Positions 30,992 through 39,618 of a stretch of DNA of 41,932 bases are shown here, in pieces; within the stretch, counting starts at the first letter, position 1; the number at the start of each line of letters is the position of its first letter. The stretch spans positions 1 to 41,932 of the forward strand of contig NZ_GL945016.1 of the NCBI RefSeq assembly GCF_000218235.1, read 5' to 3'. Source of the stretch: Hallella multisaccharivorax DSM 17128. GTDB taxonomy: Bacteria > Bacteroidota > Bacteroidia > Bacteroidales > Bacteroidaceae. A program made the translations under genes and the position numbers. The notes under the pieces were generated by a model that did no database searches, was not told the DNA's origin, and saw nothing but the letters and a program-made list of their open reading frames with translations.

Positions 30992-32310
30992 AGTCTTTGG
31001 AAGAATATATTGCTCTTTATGCACAGCAGACTCCGGATACGTTGGCAGTGGTTACCAATCAGAGTAGCTTGACATACAGCCAGCTTCAGAAGGTTATTGC
31101 GCACAAAAAAGAGGCATACGAAAAAAATGCAGGCCGGACGGTAGTACTCAAGGCAACGCAGGACATGGACTTTCTGTGTAACTACTTTGCTGCACACCTA
31201 GCCGGGGAGGGTGTAGCCCTTACAGCTGCAGATGCACCAGATTGTTTTGTTGAGGATCTTGAGGAGAAGATGGCTGGCGTCCGGCTGCCGGAAGGAGTCG
31301 CAGACCTACTTTTCACCTCCGGCACGACATGCAGCCCGAAATGTGTGATGCTATCCCATGAGGCGATAATAGCAGACGGTGAGAATCTGATTGAATCTCA
31401 AGGATTTAACAAGGAAATGACATACATTATTGCTGGGCCGATGAATCATTTCGGCTGCTTATCGAAACTCTATGCCACGCTCATGGTGGGAGCCACGGTA
31501 CGCATACTTCCAGGAATGAAGAACATACATGCTTTTCTAGAGTCCATTAGACAAGCAGATCACAAGGTGGGCATCTTTTTGATACCGTCCAATATAAAGA
31601 TTCTGCTCTCTGTCTGCGCGAAGTCTTTGGTAGAGCTGAAGCACAAGATAGAGTTAATCGAGACGGGTGGAGATTCTTGTTCTACGGAGTTGTTGTACAA
31701 ACTGCAGGAGAAGTTACCCTATACTCGCCTATATAATACTTATGCATCGACGGAGGCCGGTGTCATGACGACATGCAAATATGATGAGCATTACGTAAGT
31801 GGTAATCTTGGAAAGGCATTGCCAAACTCACAGATCTCGATTTCTGAAGACGGACATATCGTTTGCAGTGGAAAGACAGTATTCAGCGGCTACCTAATCC
31901 TGGATGGCGACGTCAGCGTGGAGTTGCGCGGTGGTGAACCATATGTTAGTGGAGACCTTGGAGTCCTAGATGCGGAGGGAAATCTCTTCTTCCGGTCTCG
32001 GGACAATGACATCATCAAAACGGGGGGGTACAGCGTCTGCCCCCAGGAAGTGGAGACGGCTGCATTAGAGCTGCCAGAGGTCAAGGATTGTATCTGCATA
32101 TCCCGGAAACATTCAATACTAGGTAATGCCCTCGAGCTTCTCGTGGTACCGGAAAGTAACGGAGATGTTGACGGGAAGAAGCTCTCCAGAGATCTCTTCA
32201 GCAAGTTGAACTGTAACTACAAAATTCCATTGTACTATAAGAAGGTTGACTCTCTGAAGTATAGCAGCGGTGGAAAAGTGAACAGAAAGTATTACCAAGC
32301 GTTCGCATAA
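30988..32310 (+). CDS. AMP-dependent acyl-CoA/acyl-ACP ligase
   Basis: 440 aa adenylate-forming enzyme. Phosphate loop LLFTSGTTCSPKCVMLSH at about residues 107-124, NTYASTEAG (A5), GDLGVLDAEGNLFFRSR with DNDIIKTGGYSVCPQEVE (A7/A8), and the terminal catalytic Lys in SSGGKVNRKYYQ. It is shorter than most (usually 500+ aa), as in ligases of aryl-polyene and acyl-ACP loading systems. Sits between the ACP and the ketosynthase in an operon. The likely role is activation of a fatty or aryl acid and transfer to ACP 1. Confidence 0.85.
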   Translation: MKSLEEYIALYAQQTPDTLAVVTNQSSLTYSQLQKVIAHKKEAYEKNAGRTVVLKATQDMDFLCNYFAAHLAGEGVALTAADAPDCFVEDLEEKMAGVRLPEGVADLLFTSGTTCSPKCVMLSHEAIIADGENLIESQGFNKEMTYIIAGPMNHFGCLSKLYATLMVGATVRILPGMKNIHAFLESIRQADHKVGIFLIPSNIKILLSVCAKSLVELKHKIELIETGGDSCSTELLYKLQEKLPYTRLYNTYASTEAGVMTTCKYDEHYVSGNLGKALPNSQISISEDGHIVCSGKTVFSGYLILDGDVSVELRGGEPYVSGDLGVLDAEGNLFFRSRDNDIIKTGGYSVCPQEVETAALELPEVKDCICISRKHSILGNALELLVVPESNGDVDGKKLSRDLFSKLNCNYKIPLYYKKVDSLKYSSGGKVNRKYYQAFA

Positions 32311-32322
32311 TCAGGATGATCT

Positions 32323-33480
32323 ATGAGCAGAATAATATCTGATAACATTATATCTCCTCTGGGAAGTTCCTCAACAGAGAATTACCTACGTATTAAAAAC
32401 GGGGAGTCAAGGATTGCTGAATATGTTGATCCCTACGGTGTTCCGGGCAAGTTTAGCCTTTCGAGGTTCTCACAGGAGCTGATAAAGACAGTTCCAAGAC
32501 ATCCCGGATATTCTCTCTTTGAGGATTTGATCATCATGTCGGTAAAATCGGCACTGGAGCATACTGATATTAATGCAGGAGCACCATCGACGTTGTTTGT
32601 CATCAGTTCAATCATGGGTAATGCGGGCATGATGGGGGGATACATTGAGACTTCAGATGGGAAAGTGGATGCAAAAGCCTATCATGACCAGTTAGGCTTA
32701 TCAGAGAGTTCCCAGAGGATAACCAATGCATTTGGAAATCCAAACACTCCAGTCGTGATTTCCAACGCGTGTATCTCTGGTGTTAGTGCCCAGCTTCTCG
32801 CAGACCGGATACTGTCGATGGGTAGGTTCAAAAATGTGATTGTGACAGGCTGTGATATATTGTCGAAGTTCGTTCTGTCGGGATTCAATTCGTTGCGAGC
32901 AGTGTCACGTCATCCGTGCAGGCCATTTGATGAGTGTCGGACGGGAATTAACCTGGGAGAGGCTGCCGCAACGATGGTCCTCTCAGGTGACAGCGATGCC
33001 GAAATCGGCAGATACTGGCGACTGGTTGCAGGAGCACAGAGAAATGATTCCTTTCACATCTCTGCTCCGTCACCGAAGGCCGAAGGATGTTTCTCGGCAA
33101 TCCGAAATGTGTTGAAAGACTATGATGTGAGCAAGATCGCTTGTATCAATGCACATGGCACAGCCACAATGTATAACGACGAGATGGAAGCCATGGCGCT
33201 TACGAGGATGGGGTTGCAGGATATTCCAGTATACTCGCTCAAGGGATATGTCGGTCATACGATGGGTGCATCCGGAATCATAGAGTCTATCATCTCCATG
33301 AAGGCAGTAGAGGACCATACTGTCATCGGTACCAGGGGCTTTGAAGCCTTAGGCGTGAGAAATCCAGTCCATATTGTGAAAAAAAACCAGTCAACGGACA
33401 AGCGGGCATTCCTAAAGATCATCTCGGGCTTTGGAGGAGTTAACGCTGCCGTGATTTACGAGAAGGAGGCAATAAGATGA
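32323..33480 (+). CDS. Beta-ketoacyl synthase 1
   Basis: 385 aa, FabF-type fold with a complete active site: Cys150 in VVISNACISGVSAQ, His278 in CINAHGTATMYND, Lys307 and His312 in SLKGYVGHTMGASG. A short, atypical N-terminus (MSRIISDNIISPLGSSSTEN) replaces the usual VVVTGMG strand. It overlaps the next gene by 4 bp, suggesting a complex with that ketosynthase-like protein. It would elongate an ACP-bound chain by condensation with malonyl-ACP. Confidence 0.85.
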   Translation: MSRIISDNIISPLGSSSTENYLRIKNGESRIAEYVDPYGVPGKFSLSRFSQELIKTVPRHPGYSLFEDLIIMSVKSALEHTDINAGAPSTLFVISSIMGNAGMMGGYIETSDGKVDAKAYHDQLGLSESSQRITNAFGNPNTPVVISNACISGVSAQLLADRILSMGRFKNVIVTGCDILSKFVLSGFNSLRAVSRHPCRPFDECRTGINLGEAAATMVLSGDSDAEIGRYWRLVAGAQRNDSFHISAPSPKAEGCFSAIRNVLKDYDVSKIACINAHGTATMYNDEMEAMALTRMGLQDIPVYSLKGYVGHTMGASGIIESIISMKAVEDHTVIGTRGFEALGVRNPVHIVKKNQSTDKRAFLKIISGFGGVNAAVIYEKEAIR

Positions 33481-34052
33481 TAAAGATACTACATCATGTT
33501 CTAATAGACACGTATAACACGCAGGTAGACGAACATCTTGTTAGCGGAATGGGAACAGGAATAAAACAGATAAAGAATCTGATACGGAAATATCTGCCGG
33601 GATGTGACAATATCTATAAGATGAGCAGACTATCGCAGCTCGGCATCCTCGCCGTAGAGTTGCTGAATGATGCGGAGGCTCTTGCTCCATGTGGGGAAGA
33701 GAATCATGACCAGACGGAAGAAACGGGTGTCTGCTTGTTCAGTAGCAGCAGCTGCATAACAGCTGATATCGCCTATCAGAAGACGATTCAGGAAGAATTC
33801 TTCCCTGTCCCGGGATTATTCGTCTACACGGCTCCTAATGTCGTCGCAGGTGACATCTCTATCAAGAACAACTATTCGGGTGACACCTGCTTCTATATCC
33901 TCCCTGGTGAGGACATTGGGGTGATGAAGATGATCATAGAGGCGATCTATAACGGCTTTGAAGGAAACGTCATCGCCGGATGGCTGGATCACTACTCGGA
34001 TGATAATTATAAGGCAAACATTTACAAGTTAAATTTAAAAAATGGAAACTGA
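33477..34052 (+). CDS. Small ketosynthase-like protein without catalytic residues
   Basis: 191 aa. YKMSRLSQLGILAVELLNDA, GVCLFSSSSCITADIAYQKT, GLFVYTAPNVVAGDISIKNN and GDTCFYILPG correspond to the 3-oxoacyl-ACP synthase-like small proteins of Bacteroidetes aryl-polyene/flexirubin-type clusters. The segment equivalent to the Cys nucleophile is missing and no AHGT motif is present. It probably acts as a partner or chain-length factor for ketosynthase 1. Overlaps neighbours on both sides (4 and 11 bp). Confidence 0.7.
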   Translation: MIKILHHVLIDTYNTQVDEHLVSGMGTGIKQIKNLIRKYLPGCDNIYKMSRLSQLGILAVELLNDAEALAPCGEENHDQTEETGVCLFSSSSCITADIAYQKTIQEEFFPVPGLFVYTAPNVVAGDISIKNNYSGDTCFYILPGEDIGVMKMIIEAIYNGFEGNVIAGWLDHYSDDNYKANIYKLNLKNGN

Positions 34053-34311
34053 AGCATTAAAATCACAGCTGAAGAGCGACATCGTTAGTTCGCTTAGTCT
34101 GATTAACTACAAGCCAGAGGAAATTGCAGACGATGAGACGATTGTTGGTGAGAACGGATTGGGTCTCGACTCCATTGATATTCTTGACCTTCTGACCATG
34201 GTAGAGAAGAAATACCATGTACAGGTGCAGAATACCAATGATGCGAAGAAGATTTTTTTAAACATCAATACGCTTACGGATTTCATCCAAAAGAATTCTC
34301 CTGATGCGTAG
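34042..34311 (+). CDS. Acyl carrier protein 2
   Basis: 89 aa, with Ser44 in NGLGLDSIDILDLLTMVEKK as the phosphopantetheine site. It has the longer N-terminal helix of aryl-polyene-type ACPs. It overlaps ketosynthase 2 by 8 bp. Confidence 0.85.
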   Translation: METEALKSQLKSDIVSSLSLINYKPEEIADDETIVGENGLGLDSIDILDLLTMVEKKYHVQVQNTNDAKKIFLNINTLTDFIQKNSPDA

Positions 34312-35485
34312 CGTATATATTACAGGGTTGGGTGTGGTGTCTGCCATAGGCAATAATGTCCAGGAGAATCTGCAGAGTCTACGTGAAGGCAGGTCTGGTG
34401 TTGCCATGCCAGTCTACTTCAAGACAACGGACGAATATCCAGTAGGAGAGGTAAAGATGAGCAATGAAGATCTCTCGTCAGATTTAGGCATAACTGGTAC
34501 GGTTTATCCTCGAAATGCTCAACTGGGCATGAAGGCTACCAGAGAGGCGATTCAGAGTGCGCATCTCTCTAGGGAGAAGATGGCTTTTGTATCCGGAAGC
34601 TCGGTCGGAGGAAGGGATTTGCTGGAAGAGTACTTCCCTGATCATCTAACGAAGGAAATGATAGAAAAGAATGATAATGGAAGCATAACAGAGGAGATAG
34701 CAAGTTTCTTCAACTGCTTTGACTATATCTCTACCATCTCGACGGCCTGTAGTTCTTCGATCAACTCCATCATCGCCGGCTGCGAACTCATCAGAAATGG
34801 AGAAAGGGATATTGTTTTGGCAGGCGGATGCGAGAGTCTGGCACAATCTTCCTATAAGGGTTTCGGCTCTTTGAGAATACTAGACACCAAGGTATGTATG
34901 CCATTCGATGAGCAGCATGCTGGCCTGAACCTCGGAGAAGGCGCAGGATATGTTGTCTTAGAAAGCGAGGAGTCTGTAAGAAGACGTGGCGTTAGACTTC
35001 TTGCTGAGGTACGCGGATATGGCAATGCATGTGATGCTTTTCATAGCACGGCATCCTCTCCTGATGGAAGAGGCGCATACGCTTCGATGTCCACGGCCCT
35101 AGATATGGCTCATCTCCAGGCTGATGACATTCAATATATCAATGCGCACGGCACGGGCACTGTGAACAATGATCAAAGTGAGAGCGCAGCCATCACTCGG
35201 ATATTTGGAGATCAGCTTCCTGCAGTATCTTCTACGAAGAGTCTCACCGGGCATACGACAAGTGCTTGCGGCGGCATAGAGACTGTCTTTTGTGTGCTTG
35301 CCCTAATGAACCAGTTCATTCCCGTGAGCAGGAGCTTCCAGAAAGCTGCCGATGGATGCGTCACCCCTGAGATGGAGACTGAAGCGGATCAAGGAATCGT
35401 GAACGTGATGAACAACGGCTTCGGCTTCGGAGGCAATGATTCAACAATAGTTATTTCGAAGATCCATGAAGAGAGTATATGTTAA
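34304..35485 (+). CDS. Beta-ketoacyl synthase 2 (FabF-like)
   Basis: 393 aa. Typical start RSVYITGLGVVSAIG, active-site Cys149 in STISTACSSSINSI, His282 in YINAHGTGTVNND, Lys312 and His317 in STKSLTGHTTSACGG, and the GFGFGGNDSTIVI end. A complete elongating condensing enzyme. It overlaps the following ketosynthase-like gene by 20 bp, the usual layout for KS/CLF pairs. Confidence 0.9.
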   Translation: MRSVYITGLGVVSAIGNNVQENLQSLREGRSGVAMPVYFKTTDEYPVGEVKMSNEDLSSDLGITGTVYPRNAQLGMKATREAIQSAHLSREKMAFVSGSSVGGRDLLEEYFPDHLTKEMIEKNDNGSITEEIASFFNCFDYISTISTACSSSINSIIAGCELIRNGERDIVLAGGCESLAQSSYKGFGSLRILDTKVCMPFDEQHAGLNLGEGAGYVVLESEESVRRRGVRLLAEVRGYGNACDAFHSTASSPDGRGAYASMSTALDMAHLQADDIQYINAHGTGTVNNDQSESAAITRIFGDQLPAVSSTKSLTGHTTSACGGIETVFCVLALMNQFIPVSRSFQKAADGCVTPEMETEADQGIVNVMNNGFGFGGNDSTIVISKIHEESIC

Positions 35486-36095
35486 TTGTGTAGTAAAGGA
35501 CGACGGATTAGAGCCTTACAGCACCTATCTGGACCCGATTAAGACTAGAAGACTTAGCCCAATGCTTCAGAGAGCATTGTTTACGAGTCTGAAATGTCTG
35601 AAGTGTGTAGGAGTTGAAAAGCCTGATGCAATCATCAATGGTACTTATTTTGGGAATATTGAGTCGCAGTTCTATATACTGAAGAGCGTAACGAATGTCT
35701 CTCAGAATCTGAATATGGCATCACATTTTATGTATTCAACGGACAGTGCTGTAGCGACAGCGATAGCAATATACTTGGGGGATACGGGGTATAATTCAAC
35801 CTATAGCCAGAAGAATATCTCTTTTGAATTGGCTATCCAAGATGCAGTACAGAAGATCAGAAATGGTGTCATTGATAACGCGCTGGTATGTGCCAATGAT
35901 TTTATACCAGATGAGATTCAAGACATGATGAAGCGGAAAGGTATAGTTGTAAAGGAAGAATGGAATCGATCCATCGCGGTGTTCCTCTCGGCAGACGACC
36001 GTCAGGCTTTGGAAGAGATAGAACGTGTTGAGATCGGATTCTCCGCAGAGGAAGGCTCCTGGGCGAGAATCAAAACTAGGAAAATTAACTTATAG
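35466..36095 (+). CDS. Ketosynthase-like partner (PF13723-like, chain-length-factor type)
   Basis: 209 aa. RRLSPMLQRALFTSLKCLK, AIINGTYFGNIESQFYILK, MYSTDSAVATAIAIYLG, YNSTYSQKNISFELAIQDA and NGVIDNALVCANDFIPDEI follow the N-terminal-domain-only ketosynthase proteins of aryl-polyene clusters. Ser stands where the catalytic Cys would be (STDSAV), and there is no AHGT. It is likely a heterodimer partner of ketosynthase 2. Confidence 0.75.
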   Translation: MKRVYVNCVVKDDGLEPYSTYLDPIKTRRLSPMLQRALFTSLKCLKCVGVEKPDAIINGTYFGNIESQFYILKSVTNVSQNLNMASHFMYSTDSAVATAIAIYLGDTGYNSTYSQKNISFELAIQDAVQKIRNGVIDNALVCANDFIPDEIQDMMKRKGIVVKEEWNRSIAVFLSADDRQALEEIERVEIGFSAEEGSWARIKTRKINL

Positions 36096-36105
36096 CAGAA
36101 TATCT

Positions 36106-37314
36106 ATGGATACTACAATTGATATAGCATCAAAAGTGCAGATATTCACTTTGAAAGATGTAGATGGTGAAAAGCTGGTTGTATATAACAACAACTGCTA
36201 TCATATCGGAGATATGCTGTTTGACTGCTTGGTGCAGCTGAAAAATGGCAATTCGTTCAAAGATATAGCATTGGCTTGCAAAAAGAAATATGGATACAAA
36301 AGTGATGATATCCTAGAAAATGTGTCACAGGCTGTGGATGCGATAGCTAATTCCTCCGTGAAGAACCAGGTATCCTTTGTGGACAGCATCTATCTAAAAA
36401 TCAGACTGTTTAAGGAAAGCTTTATCGCAGAGGTAGCTGAGAGAATTAAGTTTCTCTTCAATAAGCGTATCATGGCTGGAGTTATTATAGCATTCATACT
36501 TTCTTCAGTACTGGTATGTTCGCGATATATGTCGTACCTAGATCAGACTCCGCACTTCGGCGTAGCGAAATGGGCTAATCTCATTGCAACGAACTACCTG
36601 TCACTTCTGTTCATCGCCTTCTTCCATGAATTCGGACATGCAACGGCAAGCTACAGGTGTGGGATACGGCCCAAAGAGATAGGATTCGGCATCTATATGG
36701 TATTCCCTGTGTTCTATACGGATGTTTCAAAGATATGGAACATATCGAAGAACAAGCGCCTGCTGGTAAATGTCGGAGGAATCTATTTTCAGATGGTACT
36801 GGCGTTACTGTTGACGGTTATGCTCTTCCTGTTCGAGAAACCTGAATATAGGTTCATGCTCATGTCTGTTATCGTAATGAACCTATTCGTGTTGACTTAT
36901 TCTCTGTTCCCATTCTTCAGGAACGATGGATATTGGGTATACAGTGATTTCTTCAAGATAGATAATCTGTCATATAATTCCAAGCAGTTTCCAAAGGTAT
37001 TCTTCGGTATTGTGACCAACAAGATGATGCCATGGAAGGAGAAGATGAAGATTCTAAAAGCTGATTTACCGCTGCTGCTGTATTCAATATTTGATTTCTC
37101 ATTCTCGACAATGATGTATGCGGGCATTATCATGTTCACAGTGATCAACATAAGCGCAATCCTGCAGTTTGTGGAGTTCCGGGAATATATGGAGACGTCA
37201 TTCGTCATTCGCGAGGTAATAACGTTGAGTCTTTCTATAGCCATCAATTGTTTCTTCCTATATAGAATCTTACGATATATACTTGTATCACTGAAAAATA
37301 AATTTCTGCTATGA
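36106..37314 (+). CDS. M50-type membrane metalloprotease with N-terminal PqqD-like (RRE) domain
   Basis: 402 aa from ATG 36106 (MDTTIDIASKVQIF); an upstream in-frame ATG would overlap the previous gene. Residues ~10-85 look like a PqqD-type RiPP recognition element (VVYNNNCYHIGDMLFDCLVQ, DIALACKKKYGYKSDDILEN). After a linker come about six membrane segments with the zinc motif HEFGH at 174-178 (AFFHEFGHATASYRCG) and the third-ligand block NDGYW at 273-277. RRE-linked M50 proteases occur in peptide natural-product clusters, where they remove leaders or mature the product in the membrane. It overlaps the SPASM-type gene by 4 bp. Confidence 0.8.
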   Translation: MDTTIDIASKVQIFTLKDVDGEKLVVYNNNCYHIGDMLFDCLVQLKNGNSFKDIALACKKKYGYKSDDILENVSQAVDAIANSSVKNQVSFVDSIYLKIRLFKESFIAEVAERIKFLFNKRIMAGVIIAFILSSVLVCSRYMSYLDQTPHFGVAKWANLIATNYLSLLFIAFFHEFGHATASYRCGIRPKEIGFGIYMVFPVFYTDVSKIWNISKNKRLLVNVGGIYFQMVLALLLTVMLFLFEKPEYRFMLMSVIVMNLFVLTYSLFPFFRNDGYWVYSDFFKIDNLSYNSKQFPKVFFGIVTNKMMPWKEKMKILKADLPLLLYSIFDFSFSTMMYAGIIMFTVINISAILQFVEFREYMETSFVIREVITLSLSIAINCFFLYRILRYILVSLKNKFLL

Positions 37315-38210
37315 TATATACTGACAAAGATTTTGTGTTACTCTATGCGCATAATGTGCCTGTGAAAGGAGATGACGAAGGAGTGATATACGATTTGCAA
37401 AAAGGAAGACTTCTGCACATCCCGGCTGACATTGTTGATGTGTTCAACGATTCTAGGAAACTGAATATGGGACAGCTGAAGAAAAAATACGCACCTTCTG
37501 ATGAATCCATCATGGACCAGTACATGGAGTACTTCATCGGACAAGACTGGGCCTTTGTCACAAATAATCCTGAGCGCTATCCGGCCCTAGATTTCTCTCA
37601 TTGCCGCATTCCTAGCTTGGTTTACAATGCGATAGTCGATGTAGGACCGTGGACATCGAAGACGGTAGAACAACTCAGTGCCTGCAACTGTAAGTTCATG
37701 GATCTGATGCTTGACCAGATAGAAACAGTATCGTTGCTGCCTTCGATAGCAAAGACTATAGATACTTCTACAATTATTAAGTATAATCTCTATTGTAAGG
37801 TAGATATGGATCTGGAAAAAATGAAGCAGCTCCTCAAAAGCGTAAAGGGAATTAAGTTCAGTAAGATGCTGGTGTCTAAAAATAGCACGGCTGGACAGAA
37901 ACTGTCTGTCGATGGTTTGCCATCAGACAAGATCGTGCTGGTCGATCAGGAGAAACCTATCGGCAAAAAATATGTCAGCTACCAGTATTTTGCAGAAGCG
38001 CTATACTACGATACCTATCGACATAAGAAAATTTACGTGGATCAACATGGATACATATATAATGTCCCGGGGGACAATCGAAAACTGGGTAACATCTCAT
38101 CTGACAACCTCCGGAAGATCTGCAAAGGAAAGGAGTACCTGAATATCTCCAACAGGCCTAATCCTAAGAAGGACTCCTGCTTACGATATTCCTATTTTGC
38201 GTCTATTTAA
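37311..38210 (+). CDS. Grasp-with-SPASM type partner protein with degenerate cysteines
   Basis: 299 aa. The start LLYAHNVPVKGDDEGVIYDL and LLHIPADIVDVF is the PqqD-like N-terminus seen in SPASM-domain partners of grasp-with-SPASM systems; no radical SAM CX3CX2C is present, as expected for that family. The C-terminus retains the shape KIYVDQHGYIYNVPGDNRKL, GNISSDNLRKICKG, but the N-C-P cysteine is replaced (NVP) and the final C-x-x-C cluster is reduced to KDSCLRYSYFASI, ending early. It probably cannot hold the usual iron-sulfur clusters and may be a substrate-binding scaffold for the ATP-grasp ligase at 5754. Confidence 0.7.
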   Translation: MIYTDKDFVLLYAHNVPVKGDDEGVIYDLQKGRLLHIPADIVDVFNDSRKLNMGQLKKKYAPSDESIMDQYMEYFIGQDWAFVTNNPERYPALDFSHCRIPSLVYNAIVDVGPWTSKTVEQLSACNCKFMDLMLDQIETVSLLPSIAKTIDTSTIIKYNLYCKVDMDLEKMKQLLKSVKGIKFSKMLVSKNSTAGQKLSVDGLPSDKIVLVDQEKPIGKKYVSYQYFAEALYYDTYRHKKIYVDQHGYIYNVPGDNRKLGNISSDNLRKICKGKEYLNISNRPNPKKDSCLRYSYFASI

Positions 38211-38222
38211 AACTTTAAGACA

Positions 38223-38645
38223 ATGATAAAAACATTAATATTTTCACTCATGATGCTGCTGACGGCATCAGTAACATCACAGGATATATCTAACAACTGC
38301 CGTATGGTCGTACATATAGAAAACATTCCTATCCTGACAAATAGAATCTATTTGGCTGTCTTCAAGAATGCTAAGGAATACGATGAAGATAAGCCGTACA
38401 GACTGGTCGTCTGCCCTGTCCATAAAAAAAGCATGAGCGTTCGGGTATCATTGCCGAAAGGAACATATTCCGTGAAGATTTTCCAGGATCTCAACAACAA
38501 CAGGAAGGTCGATACCGTGTTTGGCATCCCTAGGGAGCCCTATGGACTGTCTAATAATATCAATGGCTTCCCGAATTGGAAAAAGACCAAGTTTTATGTA
38601 AATGGAACTAAAATTGTTAAAATTAAAATGAGATACAGACTATGA
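38223..38645 (+). CDS. DUF2141 secreted protein
   Basis: 140 aa with a signal peptide (SLMMLLTASVTSQ). The mature part has NRIYLAVFKNAKEYDEDKPY, SLPKGTYSVKIFQDLNNNRK, DTVFGIPREPYGLSNN and a C-terminal strand; all are DUF2141 hallmarks (D-x-N-x-N-x-K-x-D, G-x-P-x-E-x-Y-G-x-S-N). The family's function is unknown; the D/N-rich loop looks calcium-binding. Start region AAGACAATG resembles the cassette starts. It overlaps the acyltransferase gene by 4 bp. Confidence 0.8.
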   Translation: MIKTLIFSLMMLLTASVTSQDISNNCRMVVHIENIPILTNRIYLAVFKNAKEYDEDKPYRLVVCPVHKKSMSVRVSLPKGTYSVKIFQDLNNNRKVDTVFGIPREPYGLSNNINGFPNWKKTKFYVNGTKIVKIKMRYRL

Positions 38646-39607
38646 ACAAGATGGATGCTTTCTTAGTAGCCAATAAAAGAAATTACTTTGATAGACTCTT
38701 TGACGTGAAGATGTCCGATGAGGATTTCATGAAAGCGTTATATTCTTTGAAGAACGAGAATCTATCTGCAATAGTTAAGGGTGCCAATTATTTTCCTATC
38801 ATTGGTGAAGAAGGTGACTGCAGACATATAGAGTCGGGGAGTCTGTACATAAGTTATCATTACTCGATGTACCTTCTGTTGCCTATCCTCTTTTATAAGA
38901 TGGGCATCCCATTGACTGTTTTTGCAGCCAATCAAGACGCCTTTCCTTCCTTAGAAGGCATTGAATATTATGGCTCCAATGATACGTTCGTATATCTGAA
39001 AATGAGGAATGATTTACAGGCTGGCAAGGCTGTTTTGATCTATGCTGATGCCTATACGGGAAATTCGAAGACATATATGCAGTCATCTTTTCTGAGGAAG
39101 ACACTGAGGATTGAAAGTTCATTGATGAAGTTCGCCCAACGGGTCAAGAATAAGTATTTCATTATCTCCGAAGGTGTTATGTCCTGGAATTTAGTGGCCA
39201 ATATTTACAGTTTTCCGAAGGATAATGATATTAAGGCTTGGTCTGATAAGTATGTGAGCATTCTGGAACAGCATGTAAGGAAACACCCCAAGCTATGGCT
39301 TCAATGGTCAATTATTGAACGGATGATTCCTAACGAGAACGATGTGAGCACGATGAAGAATAGGACACTGGCGTGGAAGCTGATAATCGGGCACTATAAG
39401 AAACGTAATTTCAACAGAAACCGCTACGTGGTATATGAAGAGGAGAAGATTAGCTACCTGCTGGATATGTTGACTTATCATACCTTTCAAATAAGTGAAA
39501 CCATAAGGAAGTACCTTTCCAGTGGTAGGTATAGCATTGAGAATATGATGAGCATTCTTCCCCGTGAGGATATTAGATTTTTGATTTCAAACAGTGTAAT
39601 GATTTAA
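38642..39607 (+). CDS. LpxL/HtrB-like (LPLAT superfamily) acyltransferase
   Basis: 321 aa. LYISYHYSMYLLLPILFYKM with GIPLTVFAANQDAF resembles the substrate/active region (H-x4 type), AGKAVLIYADAYTGNSKTYM the LPLAT acyl-donor block, and VRKHPKLWLQWSIIERMI the conserved hP-x-x-W end of late lipid A acyltransferases. The catalytic acidic partner of the His is not obvious (HYSMY rather than HxxxxD), so divergence is considerable. Aryl-polyene clusters encode comparable acyltransferases that move the finished acyl chain to an acceptor. Here the acceptor could be the peptide or a lipid; that is inference. Confidence 0.65.
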   Translation: MNKMDAFLVANKRNYFDRLFDVKMSDEDFMKALYSLKNENLSAIVKGANYFPIIGEEGDCRHIESGSLYISYHYSMYLLLPILFYKMGIPLTVFAANQDAFPSLEGIEYYGSNDTFVYLKMRNDLQAGKAVLIYADAYTGNSKTYMQSSFLRKTLRIESSLMKFAQRVKNKYFIISEGVMSWNLVANIYSFPKDNDIKAWSDKYVSILEQHVRKHPKLWLQWSIIERMIPNENDVSTMKNRTLAWKLIIGHYKKRNFNRNRYVVYEEEKISYLLDMLTYHTFQISETIRKYLSSGRYSIENMMSILPREDIRFLISNSVMI

Positions 39608-39618
39608 CTCATTCTGGT

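Noticed and set aside
30988..35485. A complete aryl-polyene pigment cluster
   Set aside because: No ketoreductase, dehydratase, ammonia-lyase, glycosyltransferase, LolA-like carrier or MMPL exporter gene is present; only the ACP/KS/ligase/acyltransferase subset occurs, mixed with peptide-maturation genes.
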